Positions 54,662 to 64,000 of a stretch of DNA of 64,000 nucleotides are shown in pieces. A program made the translations under genes and the position numbers. The notes below the pieces were generated by a model that did no database searches, was not told where the DNA came from, and worked only from the letters and a program-made list of their open reading frames with translations. Each line of letters starts with the position of its first letter. Position 1 is the stretch's first letter. The DNA comes from Microbacterium sp. Marseille-Q6648 (GTDB taxonomy: Bacteria; Actinomycetota; Actinomycetes; Actinomycetales; Microbacteriaceae), in contig NZ_CALPBZ010000001.1 of assembly GCF_943181415.1 (NCBI RefSeq), forward strand, positions 372,001 through 436,000, given 5' to 3'.

Positions 54662-55924
54662 GTGACTGCCGACGCAGAAACCACTCCCGACTCCCCCGCT
54701 GACGAGGCTTGGGGCCGCGTCGACGACGACGGCACCGTCTCGGTCCGAGAGACCGACGGCTGGCGCGTGGTCGGGCAGTTCCCCGACGGCTCCGCGGAAG
54801 AGGCTCTGGCGTACTTCGAGCGCAAGTTCGCCGATCTCGCCAGCGAAGTCACCCTCCTGGAGGTGCGTCACCGTCGTGGCGGCGCATCGGCGGCGGACGT
54901 CCGCAAGGCAGCCCGCACGGTGTCCGAGAAGCTCGACGGCGCCGCAGCGGTCGGTGACCTCGCGGGACTGCAGGCCCGCGTCGGCGCCCTGCTCGCCACC
55001 CTCGAGCAGGCGACCGAGACCGAGGCCAAGGCGGCGAAGGAAGCCGTCGACGAGGCGGTGCGGGAGCGCACCGGGATCGTCGAAAGCGCCGAGGCGCTCG
55101 CCGCGCGCGACCCGAAGACCGTCCAGTGGAAGCAGGCGTCGGGCGAGATGACGGCGCTGTTCGAGCGGTGGCAGGACCACCAGCAGAACGGGCCCCGCCT
55201 TCCGCGGTCCACGGGCCAAGCGCTCTGGAAGCGCTTCCGCGACGCGCGCGCGACCGTCGATCGTCACCGACGGGAGTTCTACGCCGAACTGGACGAAGCG
55301 CACAAGTCGGTGCGCGATCGCAAGGCGCGGCTCGTCGAACGCGCAGAGGCCCTCGCCCCCCGCGGCGAGGACGGCATCGGCGCCTACCGCGATCTGCTCG
55401 ATGAGTGGAAGTCCGCTGGTCGCGCGGGTAAGAAGGCCGACGATGCCCTGTGGGCTCGTTTCAAGGCCGCCGGCGACGCCCTCTACGAGGCGCGCGGCGT
55501 GCGCGAAGCGGCCGAGGCCGAATCCTCGCGCGAGAAGATCGCCGCGCGACGCGAGCTCCTCGAAGAGGCGCGTGCTGTCGCGGACGAGCGGGATCTGACC
55601 AAGGCCCGCGCTCTTCTCACCGGCATCCAGCGCCGTTGGGACGACCTCGGACGCGTCTTCCCCCGCGACGTCGAGCGCGCGTTGGACGACGACCTCCGCA
55701 AGATCGAGAACGCACTGCGCGCGCGCGAGGAGGCGGACTGGAAGCGCAACGATCCCGAGACGAAGGCCCGGGCCAACGACATGACCCGCCAGCTGACCGA
55801 CGCGATCGACAAGCTGCAGCAGGAGCTCGACGACGCCCGCGCCTCCGGTGACGAGAAGGCGATCGCCGCGGCATCCGAAGCCCTCGAAGCGCGCAAGACG
55901 TGGCTTCGAGCGCTCGGCGGCTGA
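54662..55924 (+). CDS. DUF349 domain-containing protein
   Basis: About 420 residues, almost wholly helical and highly charged, with repeated DUF349 units (patterns such as W-K-x-A-G-x-x-x-K-x-D-x-x-L-W-x-R-F) between about 60 and 380. A short acidic segment precedes them. The function is unknown; coiled-coil-like arrays of this kind suggest a scaffold or RNA-linked role. The GTG at 54662 with GAGG nine bases upstream is preferred; an in-frame GTG three codons earlier is possible. TAGGCT at 54605-54610 is a possible own -10. Confidence 0.88.
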   Translation: MTADAETTPDSPADEAWGRVDDDGTVSVRETDGWRVVGQFPDGSAEEALAYFERKFADLASEVTLLEVRHRRGGASAADVRKAARTVSEKLDGAAAVGDLAGLQARVGALLATLEQATETEAKAAKEAVDEAVRERTGIVESAEALAARDPKTVQWKQASGEMTALFERWQDHQQNGPRLPRSTGQALWKRFRDARATVDRHRREFYAELDEAHKSVRDRKARLVERAEALAPRGEDGIGAYRDLLDEWKSAGRAGKKADDALWARFKAAGDALYEARGVREAAEAESSREKIAARRELLEEARAVADERDLTKARALLTGIQRRWDDLGRVFPRDVERALDDDLRKIENALRAREEADWKRNDPETKARANDMTRQLTDAIDKLQQELDDARASGDEKAIAAASEALEARKTWLRALGG

Positions 55925-56010
55925 CCCTCCCCCGCGCATCCGACTCGGAGTTCTCCACAGCATCTGACGATGCGCCCCGGGCCGCACACGGTCTGGGGCA
56001 CACTGCCCGT

Positions 56011-56592
56011 ATGCCGTCGCCGTTCCTGTACTACGCCGACCATCGGCTGTCGGTGGCCGAACTCTCCGCCGCGCGCCTCGACGGGCACGTGGTCGAGCTG
56101 GGCGATGCGTACATCCCCGCCGACGCGGTGGAGACGGCCGCACTGCGTGCCGGTTCGCTGCGCGACATCCTGGGCACGGTCCTCGCGGCGACCCACCTCA
56201 GCGCTGCCTGGATACACGACGCGGTCGCCGATCCGCCCCCGCGTCACACCGTGCAGCGGGCGGTGCCGCGACGCCTGCATCACGTGCTCGGCAGGCGCTT
56301 CCGCTATCGGGATGCGATGATCCCGCCGCAGCATCTGACGGTCGTGGGCGGTGTCAACGTCACCGACCGGGTCCGCACGCTGGTCGACCTCGCCCGCGAA
56401 GGCGACGACGCCCACGGCGCTGCAGCGGCGGCGATGACGCACCGCTGGCCGGGCCTCGCCGAAGAGGCGCTGGCGCACATAGCGGCCTCGGGCCCGTTCC
56501 CGGGCAAGCGTCCCGCGGCGGGGCTGATCGCGCGGCTGAGTGCTGAGAGGACCGTGGGGTCTCAGGACGAGGTGACGCGGTACACGTCGTAG
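56011..56592 (+). CDS. AbiEi antitoxin-like protein (orphan)
   Basis: A 193-residue protein. A winged-helix-like N-terminal half is followed by a central stretch ([13 protein letters not shown]) and [18 protein letters not shown], a pattern found in AbiEi-family antitoxins and related restriction-like proteins. No AbiEii nucleotidyltransferase is adjacent, so it is not a recognisable toxin-antitoxin pair. No Shine-Dalgarno is evident before the ATG. Its last 31 bases overlap the end of the converging rel gene. Family assignment is tentative. Confidence 0.65.
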   Translation: MPSPFLYYADHRLSVAELSAARLDGHVVELGDAYIPADAVETAALRAGSLRDILGTVLAATHLSAAWIHDAVADPPPRHTVQRAVPRRLHHVLGRRFRYRDAMIPPQHLTVVGGVNVTDRVRTLVDLAREGDDAHGAAAAAMTHRWPGLAEEALAHIAASGPFPGKRPAAGLIARLSAERTVGSQDEVTRYTS

Positions 56593-58808
56593 ACGGCGTC
56601 GATCCGGCGCACGGCGTTGAGCACGCGGTCGAGGTGCACGATGTCACCCATCTCGAAGACGAATCTGCTGATCGCGAGACGGTCATTGGAGGTCGCGACG
56701 TTCGCCGACAGGATGTTCACGTGGTGCTCGCTCAGCACGCGGGTGACGTCGCTCAGCAGCCCGGATCGGTCGAGGGCCTCCACCTGGATCTGCACCAGGA
56801 AGACGCTCTTGCTCGTCGGCGCCCACTCGACGTCGATGATCCGCTGCGGGTCCTGCATGAGCGACGACACGTTGGTGCAGTCGGTGCGGTGCACAGACAC
56901 GCCGCTGCCTCGCGTGACGAACCCGACGATCTCGTCCCCGGGAACGGGGGTGCAGCACTTGGCGAGCTTCACCAGGATGTCGGGTGCTCCCCGGACCAGC
57001 ACGCCGGAATCCCCGCCCCGCGGTGCGCGGCTGCGGCCCACGGACGGAAGGTCTATGGGACCGGTGGAGGTGTCGCTCGCACTGACCAGCGACGTGACCT
57101 TCTCGATCACCGACTGGGTCGACACGTGCCCTTCGCCGACGGCCGCGTACAGCGCAGACACGTCCTCATAGCGCAGCTGCTGGGCGACCTCGGTGAAGGA
57201 GTCCTGGCTCATCAGGCGCTGGAGCGGGAGGTTCTGCCGGCGCATCGCGCGCGCGATGGCCTCCTTGCCCTGCTCGATCGCGTCCTCGCGGCGCTCCTTC
57301 GTGAACCACCCGCGGATCTTCGAGCGGGCGCGCGTGGACTTCACGAAGCCGAGCCAGTCCTGACTGGGGCCCGCATCCGGATTCTTCGAGGTGAAGACCT
57401 CGACGACGTCACCGCTCTTGAGCTCGGACTCCAGCGGAACGAGTCGCCCGTTGACCTTGGCGCCCATCGTGCGGTGACCGACCTCGGTGTGCACGGCGTA
57501 CGCGAAGTCCACCGGCGTCGCGCCGGCCGGAAGGCCGATGACCCGGCCCTTCGGCGTGAAGACGTAGACCTCCTTCGCGCCGATCTCGAACCTCAGGGAG
57601 TCGAGGAACTCCCCCGGATCGGCGGTCTCGGCCTGCCAGTCCGAGATGTGCGCGAGCCAGGCCATGTCGGCGTCGATCGCCTTGTCGTCCGGCTTGCCGC
57701 CGGCCATCCGCTCCTTGTACTTCCAGTGGGCGGCGACGCCGTACTCCGCCTGCTGGTGCATCTCGTTGGTGCGGATCTGGATCTCGACCGTCCGCCCGCC
57801 CGGTCCGATCACGGTCGTGTGCAGCGACTGGTAGAGGTTGAACTTCGGTGTCGCGATGTAGTCCTTGAAGCGGCCGGGCAGCGGCGTCCAGCGGGCGTGG
57901 ATCGCGCCGAGGACGGCATAGCAGTCGCGCACGCTTCCGACGAGGATGCGGATCCCGATGAGGTCGTAGATGTCGTCGAACTCGCGACCGCGCACGATCA
58001 TCTTCTGATACACCGAGTAGAGCTGCTTCGGGCGCCCCATGACGCGCCCGCGGATGCGCAGATCCCGCAGATCCCCGTCGACGGCGTCGATCACATTCTG
58101 CACGTACTGCTCGCGCTGCGGGGTCCGCTGCTTGACGAGGCTCTCGATCTCTGCGTAGAGCTTGGGGTGCAGAACCGCAAAGGAGAGGTCCTCGAGCTCG
58201 GACTTGATGGCCTGGATGCCGAGCCGGTGAGCCAGCGGTGCGTAGATCTCGAGCGTCTCGGTCGCCTTCTTGGCCGCCTTCTCGGGGGGGACGAAGCCCC
58301 AGGTCCGGGCATTGTGCAGTCGGTCGGCGAGCTTGATGAGCAGCACGCGGATGTCCTTGGACATCGCCACGATCATCTTGCGGACCGTCTCGGCCTGCGC
58401 GCTCTCGCCGTACTTGACCTTGTCGAGCTTCGTGACGCCGTCCACCAGCATCGCGACCTCGTCGCCGAAGTCGGCCGTCAGCTCATCCAGGCCGTACCCG
58501 GTGTCCTCGACCGTGTCGTGCAGCAGCGCGGCAGCGATGGCCTTGGGTCCCAGCCCCAGGTCGGCGAGGATCTGCGCGACGGCGAGCGGATGCGTGATGT
58601 ACGGCTCGCCGCTCTGGCGGGCCTGCCCGGTGTGCGCTCGATCGGCGACGGCGTAAGCTCGCTCGATGATCGACAGATCGCCCTTGGGGTGATGCGTGCG
58701 CACCGTCCGCAGCAGCTTCTCGACGTCGTCCCGACGAGCGGCCCGGGAGAAGATCCTGGGGACGAGACGGCGCAGCGAGGACGGTGCAGGAGGAACCGTC
58801 TCCGCCAT
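56562..58808 (-). CDS. rel: Bifunctional (p)ppGpp synthetase/hydrolase Rel
   Basis: A 748-residue long RSH protein. The hydrolase domain has LHDTVEDT at 96-103 with other HD ligands; the synthetase has [13 protein letters not shown] (about 258-270) and EIQIRT (342-347); a TGS domain is at about 411-475 and an ACT domain at about 672-748. Both activities look intact, as expected for the single Rel of actinobacteria. The ATG at 58808 follows a strong AGGGAGGGAAG site. The 55-base gap to secF carries a possible promoter, so it need not depend on sec genes. Confidence 0.98.
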   Translation of the reverse strand: MAETVPPAPSSLRRLVPRIFSRAARRDDVEKLLRTVRTHHPKGDLSIIERAYAVADRAHTGQARQSGEPYITHPLAVAQILADLGLGPKAIAAALLHDTVEDTGYGLDELTADFGDEVAMLVDGVTKLDKVKYGESAQAETVRKMIVAMSKDIRVLLIKLADRLHNARTWGFVPPEKAAKKATETLEIYAPLAHRLGIQAIKSELEDLSFAVLHPKLYAEIESLVKQRTPQREQYVQNVIDAVDGDLRDLRIRGRVMGRPKQLYSVYQKMIVRGREFDDIYDLIGIRILVGSVRDCYAVLGAIHARWTPLPGRFKDYIATPKFNLYQSLHTTVIGPGGRTVEIQIRTNEMHQQAEYGVAAHWKYKERMAGGKPDDKAIDADMAWLAHISDWQAETADPGEFLDSLRFEIGAKEVYVFTPKGRVIGLPAGATPVDFAYAVHTEVGHRTMGAKVNGRLVPLESELKSGDVVEVFTSKNPDAGPSQDWLGFVKSTRARSKIRGWFTKERREDAIEQGKEAIARAMRRQNLPLQRLMSQDSFTEVAQQLRYEDVSALYAAVGEGHVSTQSVIEKVTSLVSASDTSTGPIDLPSVGRSRAPRGGDSGVLVRGAPDILVKLAKCCTPVPGDEIVGFVTRGSGVSVHRTDCTNVSSLMQDPQRIIDVEWAPTSKSVFLVQIQVEALDRSGLLSDVTRVLSEHHVNILSANVATSNDRLAISRFVFEMGDIVHLDRVLNAVRRIDAVYDVYRVTSS

Positions 58809-58834
58809 GCGCACTTCCCTCCCTGGATCAGACA

Positions 58835-58840
58835 ATCCTA
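58835..58840 (-). promoter_or_regulatory. Candidate -10 element for rel
   Basis: TAGGAT on the minus strand, 26 bases before the rel ATG; no clear -35 in the GC-only sequence upstream. Confidence 0.4.
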
Positions 58841-58863
58841 CGCCCGCGCGCGGGCGCGTCCGT

Positions 58864-59853
58864 TCAGGCGGGTTGACCTGCGAGCTCACGGGCGGCGAGC
58901 ACCCGTGCGTCGCGGGACTTCATCCCCGGCTCGTTCTCACGCAGGAGCGAGTAGAGCGGAGCGGCGACGAAGATCGTCGAATACGCCGCGACGATCGTTC
59001 CCACGAAGATCGACAGTGAGATGTCGGTGAGCGTCTGCGCACCGAGCCAGAGAGCGCCGATGAACAGGATCGCGCCGGTGGGGAGCACGGCCACGACGGT
59101 CGTGTTGATGGAGCGGACCAGTGTCTGGTTGACGCCGAGGTTCACCGATTCGCCGAACGTGCGTCCCGACACCTCGCCGTCCTCGCTGGTGTTCTCCCTG
59201 ATCTTGTCGAAGACCACCGTGGTGTCGTACAGCGCGTACGAAAGGATCGTGAGGAACCCGATCACCGCCGCGGGCGAGATCTCGAAGCCGAACAGGGCGT
59301 AGATGCCGATGGTGATCACGAGCACGTCGACGAGGCCGATGATCGCGGCGATCGACATCTTCACGGTCCGGAAGTACAGGGCCAGGATCAAGAAGGTGAG
59401 GGCCAGGAAGATCGCCAGGCCCCACAGCGACTGCCGGGTGACGTCGGCTCCCCAGCTCGGACCGATGAAGGAATAGCTGACCTCGTCGGCGGAGACGCCG
59501 TACGAGTCCGCGAGGACGTTCGAGACCTCACGGCTCTCGGCGTCGGTCATCTGGTCCGTCTGCACGCGGACGGTGTCGTCGCCGACGGTCACCACCTTCG
59601 TGGTGGCGCCCGGCACGACGGTGCGGACGGCATCGGTCGCGAGCGCCTGATCGGTGGTCGCCACCCCGCTGACGGTGAACTGCGAGCCGCCGGTGAACTC
59701 GATCGAGAACTGGATCGGGCGGAACAGGGGGACGAGGGCGGCACCGATCACGAGGACGGCCGCGATGATGAACCACAGCCGCCGGCGACCCACGAACGGG
59801 ATCGAGGTCTTGCCGGTGTAGAGGTCGTTGCCGAACTGGCTCATGGAGCGCAT
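58864..59853 (-). CDS. secF: Protein translocase subunit SecF
   Basis: A 329-residue RND-type membrane protein with six expected membrane segments and a first extracytoplasmic domain. The conserved [28 protein letters not shown] and LVRSINTT blocks are present. With SecD it uses the proton-motive force to aid protein export. The ATG shares one base with the secD stop (TGATG); an internal ATG three codons on is the alternative. Confidence 0.98.
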   Translation of the reverse strand: MRSMSQFGNDLYTGKTSIPFVGRRRLWFIIAAVLVIGAALVPLFRPIQFSIEFTGGSQFTVSGVATTDQALATDAVRTVVPGATTKVVTVGDDTVRVQTDQMTDAESREVSNVLADSYGVSADEVSYSFIGPSWGADVTRQSLWGLAIFLALTFLILALYFRTVKMSIAAIIGLVDVLVITIGIYALFGFEISPAAVIGFLTILSYALYDTTVVFDKIRENTSEDGEVSGRTFGESVNLGVNQTLVRSINTTVVAVLPTGAILFIGALWLGAQTLTDISLSIFVGTIVAAYSTIFVAAPLYSLLRENEPGMKSRDARVLAARELAGQPA

Positions 59854-61583
59854 CAGTCGTCTCCCTCCTTCGTGGCGGTGCGTGATCGACCGGTGTCGGC
59901 GGCAGCCATCTCCGCCTGCTTGCGTTCGGCGATGGTCTGGCGACGCACGGCCTCGCTTCGGGACTTGACCGCGCGGCGACCCGCGCCGGTGTTCGCGGAC
60001 GCGGCGACGGGGGCGCGGAACTGGGCCCGCCCGCGGTAGACCGCGCCGAGTGCGGCAGGGTCGAGTCCCGAGAGCGGGTGGCCGGATCCGAAGAAGCGGT
60101 TTCGGGCGAGCAGCTGCAGCACCGGGTGGGTGAAGAGGATGAAGATCAAGACGTCGATGGCCGTCGTGAGCCCCAGGGTGAAGGCGAAGCCCTTCACCGT
60201 GGAGTCGGCCAGGATGTAGAGCACGATGGCGGCCAGGACGTTGATCGACTTCGAGATGTAGATCGTGCGCTTGGCGCGGCCCCAGCCGTCCTCGACGGCG
60301 CTGGTGATCGACTTGCCGTCGCGCAGCTCGTCACGGATGCGCTCGAAGTAGACGATGAACGAGTCGGCGGTGAATCCGATCGTCACGATCAAGCCCGCGA
60401 CGCCGGCCAGTGACAGGCGGAAGCCCATGCGCCACGCCAGGATGCACAGCGTGACGTACGTGAGCACAGCCATCACGCCGAGGGACGCGATGATGATCAC
60501 GCCGAGGGCGCGGTAGACGGCGAGAGAGTAGATCGCGACGAGCGCGAGACCGATGAGGCCGGCGATGAGGCCGATCTGAAGCTGCTGCGACCCGAGCGTG
60601 GCGGAGATCGAGTTCGAGCTCTCGACGGAGAAGCTCAGGGGAAGCGCGCCGTACTTCAGCTGATCGGCGAGGACTTTGGCCGTCTCCTGGGTGAAGCTGC
60701 CGGTGATGCTCGGCCGTCCGTCGAGGATCACGCCGTTCATCGACGGGGCGGAGAGCACGGAGCCGTCCAGCACGAAGGCGAACTGGTTCAGGGGCGACTC
60801 GGCGCCGTAGAGCCGCTGGCTGATCTGCCCGAAGGTCTCGGTGCCCTCACCGTCGAAGACGAGGTTCACCGCCCAGAGGCCGTTGGTCTGCTGAAGGCCG
60901 AACGTCGCATCGTCGATGGACGATCCGTCGAGCTCGACGGGCCCGAGGATGTACTTCACGGTGCCGTCGATGTCGCAGGTAATGAGCGGCTGGTCGGTGG
61001 GCGCCGAGGCGGGGTCGTTCGCGGTGTCCGCGCAGTCGTAGGCGAGGAACTCCGCGTAGAGGCGATCGGTGATCCACGAGGGGTCGCTGCCGTTGGTCGG
61101 CTCGGCCGTCGGAGTGGCTGCCAGCGACGGATCCGGCGTCGGATACGGCGTGGCCGTCCCATCCTCTCCAACGAAGGTGTTCGCCGGCTGACCGGCGAAC
61201 AGGACCGCCCGCAGCTGGAGCTGCGCGGACGCCTCGATGCGCTGCCGCGTCTGCTCGTCGGCCTGACCGGGGATCTGCACGACGATGTTCTGTCCGCCCT
61301 CGGTCGTGACGTCGGCTTCGCCGACGCCCGACGCATCCACGCGCTGACGGATGATCGTCACCGCCTGGCTCATCTGCTCGGCGGAGGGGCTTGCGCCGTC
61401 CTCGGTCTGCGCCTGCAGGATGATCTGCGTTCCGCCCTGCAGGTCGAGGGCGAGCTCGGGCTGCCAGGAGCTCTCCTGGAAGACGTGCACGCCCAGCGCA
61501 TTGATGCCGAAGAGGACGGCGGTGATCGTCAGAAGTCCGGTGAGTGCACGCCAGGCGTGCCGGACGGGGGTGGATGTCGCCAC
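59853..61583 (-). CDS. secD: Protein translocase subunit SecD
   Basis: A 576-residue SecD. The first membrane segment is near residues 10-30, followed by DLQGGTQI, a large periplasmic-type P1 domain (about 60-330, with a Thr/Pro-rich insert near 145-165), and five membrane segments to about 490. The cytosolic tail of about 80 residues is basic (RRAVKSRSEAVRRQT). ADSFIVYFERIRDE is the matching half of SecF's [11 protein letters not shown]. Confidence 0.98.
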   Translation of the reverse strand: MATSTPVRHAWRALTGLLTITAVLFGINALGVHVFQESSWQPELALDLQGGTQIILQAQTEDGASPSAEQMSQAVTIIRQRVDASGVGEADVTTEGGQNIVVQIPGQADEQTRQRIEASAQLQLRAVLFAGQPANTFVGEDGTATPYPTPDPSLAATPTAEPTNGSDPSWITDRLYAEFLAYDCADTANDPASAPTDQPLITCDIDGTVKYILGPVELDGSSIDDATFGLQQTNGLWAVNLVFDGEGTETFGQISQRLYGAESPLNQFAFVLDGSVLSAPSMNGVILDGRPSITGSFTQETAKVLADQLKYGALPLSFSVESSNSISATLGSQQLQIGLIAGLIGLALVAIYSLAVYRALGVIIIASLGVMAVLTYVTLCILAWRMGFRLSLAGVAGLIVTIGFTADSFIVYFERIRDELRDGKSITSAVEDGWGRAKRTIYISKSINVLAAIVLYILADSTVKGFAFTLGLTTAIDVLIFILFTHPVLQLLARNRFFGSGHPLSGLDPAALGAVYRGRAQFRAPVAASANTGAGRRAVKSRSEAVRRQTIAERKQAEMAAADTGRSRTATKEGDD

Positions 61584-61614
61584 GGATCAGCTCTCTCGGG
61601 GCCCCTTCGGGCGG

Positions 61615-62019
61615 TCAGACGTTGGGCTTGCGGTCCGCGTCGGTGTCGGGCTCGATCGGGCCGGCGTCATCTGCAGCGATCTCGTCGGCCGGCTCGGCCG
61701 CCAGCGGCTCGGCGACGGTGTCGGCGTCTGTGCCGCTCACGATGCGCAGGATCGCCTGGCTGTGGACCTTGATGTCGACGCCCGGCGCGATCTCGACGAT
61801 CGCGGGCTGGTCGAGGTTCTCGGGGTCGTAGGAGACGATCGTGCCGTACAGACCGCCCTGCAGCAGGACCTCGGCGCCGGGGACCGTCTGGCGCGCGCGC
61901 TCCTCCTGCTCGAGCTTCTGCTTCTGCATCCGCCGGCGCGAGCTCCAGAACATGAACACCAGGAGGACGACGAGGAGGAGGATGAGGCCGTAGTTGGCGA
62001 AGAATTCGGCGAAGCTCAT
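61615..62019 (-). CDS. yajC: Preprotein translocase subunit YajC
   Basis: A 134-residue single-pass membrane protein: segment at about 9-26, then the YajC domain PGAEVLLQGGLYGTIVS, then an acidic Ala/Asp/Glu-rich tail of about 40 residues. It belongs with SecDF. The ATG at 62019 (MSFAEFFANYG) is chosen for its position just before the membrane segment; upstream in-frame sequence is leader. Confidence 0.95.
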   Translation of the reverse strand: MSFAEFFANYGLILLLVVLLVFMFWSSRRRMQKQKLEQEERARQTVPGAEVLLQGGLYGTIVSYDPENLDQPAIVEIAPGVDIKVHSQAILRIVSGTDADTVAEPLAAEPADEIAADDAGPIEPDTDADRKPNV

Positions 62020-62102
62020 GGAGGTGGGGGCACCTTTCGGTTCCGGCTCGCGCCAGAGCGGCACTGCCTGTGCAGGAGGGGGTCAGGCGAAAGCCTCCAG
62101 CG

Positions 62103-62108
62103 ATTATA
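62103..62108 (-). promoter_or_regulatory. Candidate -10 element for yajC-secD-secF, overlapping ruvB stop
   Basis: A perfect TATAAT on the minus strand, containing the ruvB TAA stop, 83 bases before the yajC ATG. No strong -35. The resulting leader of about 77 bases contains a small AGGC/GCCT hairpin. Confidence 0.5.
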
Positions 62109-63132
62109 GGTCATCGATCTCCAGCACCGACTCCGCCGGGGCCGCGCCGAGGTGCTGATATGCCTCGCGTGTGGCCACGCGGCCCCGCGGCGTGCGGCCC
62201 ATGAACCCGATCCGCACGAGGTAGGGCTCCACCACCGATTCGATGGTCTCGGCCTCTTCGCCCACCGTCACCGCGAGGGTGCTCAATCCCACCGGGCCGC
62301 CGCGGAAGCGCCGCACGAGGGCCTCCAGCACCGCCCGGTCGAGGCGGTCCAGGCCGATCGCGTCGACGTCGTACAGGTCGAGGGCGGCATCCACCGTCGC
62401 CGGGTCGGCGTCGCGCCCGTCTCCGTGGACGATGGTGTAGTCGCGGACGCGGCGGAGCAGGCGGTTGGCGATGCGGGGCGTACCCCTCGAACGGCGGGCG
62501 ATCTCGCTGCGGGCGATCGGCGGAAGGCCCACCCCCAGCATCATCGCCGACCTCTCGATGACGCGTTCCAACTCCGCCGGTTCGTAGTACTCCAGATGCG
62601 CGGTGAAGCCGAAGCGGTCCCGCAACGGGTTCGGCAGCAGCCCGGAGCGCGTCGTGGCGCCGACCAGGGTGAACGGCGCGAGATCCAGCGGGATGCTGGT
62701 GGCGCCGGCTCCCTTGCCCACCATGATGTCGATGCGGAAATCCTCCATCGCCAGGTACAGCATCTCCTCGGCCGAGCGGGCCATGCGATGCACCTCGTCG
62801 ATGAAGAGGACCTCTCCGGGCGTCAGGCTCGACAGCAGCGCGGCCAGGTCGCCGGCGTGCTGGATCGCGGGCCCGCTGGAGAGCCGCAGTGGCCGTCCGC
62901 TCTCGTGAGCCACGATCATGGCCAAGGTGGTCTTGCCGAGTCCGGGGGGTCCGGACAGCAGGATGTGGTCGGCGGGACGCTGCTGGATGCGCGCGGCATC
63001 GAGCAGCAGCTGCAGCTGCCCGCGAACCTTCTGCTGCCCGACGAACTCCGACAGCGAGGCGGGGCGGAGCGCCCCCTCGATCGCGAGTTCCGTGTCGTCC
63101 ACCGGCTCGGCGGTGTCGCGGAGCTCATCCAC
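62104..63132 (-). CDS. ruvB: Holliday junction branch migration ATPase RuvB
   Basis: A 342-residue AAA+ motor. Walker [10 protein letters not shown], Walker B FIDEVHRM, sensor I GATTRSG with arginine finger nearby in PLRDRFG, and the C-terminal winged helix ending [12 protein letters not shown]. The GTG at 63132 overlaps the ruvA stop by eight bases (GTGGATGA). Confidence 0.98.
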   Translation of the reverse strand: MDELRDTAEPVDDTELAIEGALRPASLSEFVGQQKVRGQLQLLLDAARIQQRPADHILLSGPPGLGKTTLAMIVAHESGRPLRLSSGPAIQHAGDLAALLSSLTPGEVLFIDEVHRMARSAEEMLYLAMEDFRIDIMVGKGAGATSIPLDLAPFTLVGATTRSGLLPNPLRDRFGFTAHLEYYEPAELERVIERSAMMLGVGLPPIARSEIARRSRGTPRIANRLLRRVRDYTIVHGDGRDADPATVDAALDLYDVDAIGLDRLDRAVLEALVRRFRGGPVGLSTLAVTVGEEAETIESVVEPYLVRIGFMGRTPRGRVATREAYQHLGAAPAESVLEIDDL

Positions 63133-63745
63133 CGACCGGCTCCTTCCGCGCGGGGCCGAGCTCGGCGAGGGTCATCCGCAGGAGCACCGGCACCGAGCCG
63201 CGGTCCGCGGGGCCCGCGGTCTCGAGGACGCCGGCGACGGCCTCGACGGCCACACGCTCCGACCAGCCGAGGCCCGCCAGCGCGGCCACGACCTGAGCCG
63301 ACACGTCGGGGGGCGTGACGGCGTCGACGGCACCGGAACGTGCGCGTGCGGCGAGCTTGCCGGCGAGCTGGACGACGATGAGCTTGGCGGTCTTCGGTCC
63401 GATGCCCGACACACGGCGGAACGGCGCGTCGTCGTCGTTCGCCACGGCGTCGGCGATCTGGTCGACCGAGAGCGAGGCGAGCACGCCGAGCGCGGACTTG
63501 GGCCCGACACCGGTGACGCCCAGGAGCAGGGAGAACACCTCGAGCTCGTCACGGGTGTCGAAGCCGAAGAGCGAGAGAGAGTCCTCGCGGACGATGAGCG
63601 TCGTGTGCAGCATCGCCGTCTCGCCCGTCCGGAGGGCGCGCGAGACCTGGGGCGTCACGGCCACCGAGAGTCCCACGCCCCCGACGTCGATGACGACGGC
63701 GTCGGAGCCGATGTGGAGCACGGGGCCGCGGACGGACGAGATCAT
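63125..63745 (-). CDS. ruvA: Holliday junction DNA-binding subunit RuvA
   Basis: A 206-residue RuvA: OB fold (1-63), two helix-hairpin-helix motifs ([16 protein letters not shown] and [14 protein letters not shown], about 70-125), and the C-terminal RuvB-binding domain after a short Ala/Val/Thr linker. The ATG at 63745 has TAGGCT six bases upstream and no Shine-Dalgarno, suggesting a start for ruvAB separate from ruvC. Confidence 0.97.
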   Translation of the reverse strand: MISSVRGPVLHIGSDAVVIDVGGVGLSVAVTPQVSRALRTGETAMLHTTLIVREDSLSLFGFDTRDELEVFSLLLGVTGVGPKSALGVLASLSVDQIADAVANDDDAPFRRVSGIGPKTAKLIVVQLAGKLAARARSGAVDAVTPPDVSAQVVAALAGLGWSERVAVEAVAGVLETAGPADRGSVPVLLRMTLAELGPARKEPVGG

Positions 63746-63751
63746 GAAGCG

Positions 63752-63757
63752 AGCCTA
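63752..63757 (-). promoter_or_regulatory. Candidate -10 element, leaderless ruvA
   Basis: TAGGCT exactly six bases before the ruvA ATG, in the 46-base gap after ruvC. Confidence 0.5.
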
Positions 63758-63791
63758 AACGCCGATTCGGAGCTATGTTCGAGCGACACGC

Positions 63792-64000
63792 TCAGCGCCG
63801 TGACACGCGCTCGGCGTCCGCCCACGCGCGCTGGGCGGGCGTGAGCGCACCCGTCGGGGCCGCCGACGGACCGGCCCCGCGCCATGCATGGCACAGCGCC
63901 AGCGCCAGCGCGTCGGCGGCGTCGGCCGGGGTGGGCAGGGAATCCAGCCGGAGCACCCGCGCGACCATCTGCTGGACCTGGCGCTTGTCCGCAGCCCCGT
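63792..64000 (-). CDS. ruvC: Crossover junction endodeoxyribonuclease RuvC, C-terminal part
   Basis: The last 68 codons, truncated by the window edge. [16 protein letters not shown] and [16 protein letters not shown] are the RuvC C-terminal helix with its catalytic Asp residues (DAADALA). A tail of about 26 residues rich in Ala, Gly and Pro follows before the TGA at 63794-63792. It belongs to the ruvC-ruvA-ruvB set. Confidence 0.92.
   Translation of the reverse strand, partial: GAADKRQVQQMVARVLRLDSLPTPADAADALALALCHAWRGAGPSAAPTGALTPAQRAWADAERVSRR

Noticed and set aside
56011-58808. AbiEi-like gene plus rel as a toxin-antitoxin pair (Rel-type toxin)
   Set aside because: They are convergent, and Rel is a complete housekeeping bifunctional enzyme with HD, synthetase, TGS and ACT domains, not a small alarmone synthetase toxin.

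Overview
The window is a stretch of core chromosome from a high-GC actinobacterium. Gene order, the HGxxPAAW/Trp-associated membrane pair, a Rieske-MBL NamH-type hydroxylase (N-glycolyl muramic acid) and near-identity of ribosomal and translation proteins to that family suggest Microbacteriaceae, most likely Microbacterium. This is recognition from memory, not a database search. I see no prophage, insertion sequence, CRISPR array or plasmid gene. No gap between genes exceeds about 200 bases.

Almost everything is on the minus strand. Plus-strand exceptions are a frameshifted phosphoribosyltransferase remnant at the left edge, a hotdog thioesterase, one tRNA-Leu, and a three-gene island at 54.2-56.6 kb. 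Read along the window: DUF885 protein and DNA polymerase I (0.3-4.6 kb); thioesterase, ANTAR regulator, tRNA-Leu (4.7-6 kb); pyruvate kinase, glutamate synthase gltBD and lgt (6-14.6 kb); trpABC with two small membrane proteins running directly into hisI-hisF-hisG-hisE (14.7-20.7 kb); rpe, rsmB, fmt, priA, metK (20.7-26.9 kb); rpoZ, an IHF-guanylate kinase fusion, and the pyrimidine operon pyrR-pyrB-pyrC-membrane protein-carA-carB-pyrF (27-36.9 kb); a NamH-like hydroxylase and an SNF2 helicase (37-41.6 kb); nusB, efp and the shikimate cluster aroQ-aroB-aroK-aroC-aroE, with mltG, ruvX, alaS (41.6-51.5 kb); rpsD and rarA (52-54.1 kb); the plus-strand island; bifunctional Rel; secF-secD-yajC; ruvB-ruvA-ruvC (56.5-64 kb).

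The genes form biosynthetic operons with 1-, 4- or 8-base overlaps at many junctions (TGATG, ATGA/GTGA, GTGNNTGA), implying translational coupling. Glutamine and carbamoyl-phosphate metabolism (gltBD, carAB) sit beside their consumers (trp, his, pyr). The ruv, rarA, priA and polA genes supply recombination and repair.

The main non-routine observations are: seven genes with a -10-like hexamer exactly six bases before the start codon (probable leaderless mRNAs); a mycobacterial-type IHF fused to guanylate kinase; a PyrR-binding-loop consensus covering the pyrR ribosome site; four genes whose stop codon is embedded in a promoter-like hexamer for the next gene; absence of trpE from the his-trp junction; a PriA lacking ATPase motifs; and a cyclophilin-type membrane anchor without a cyclophilin domain. 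I found no convincing wholly new multi-gene system.
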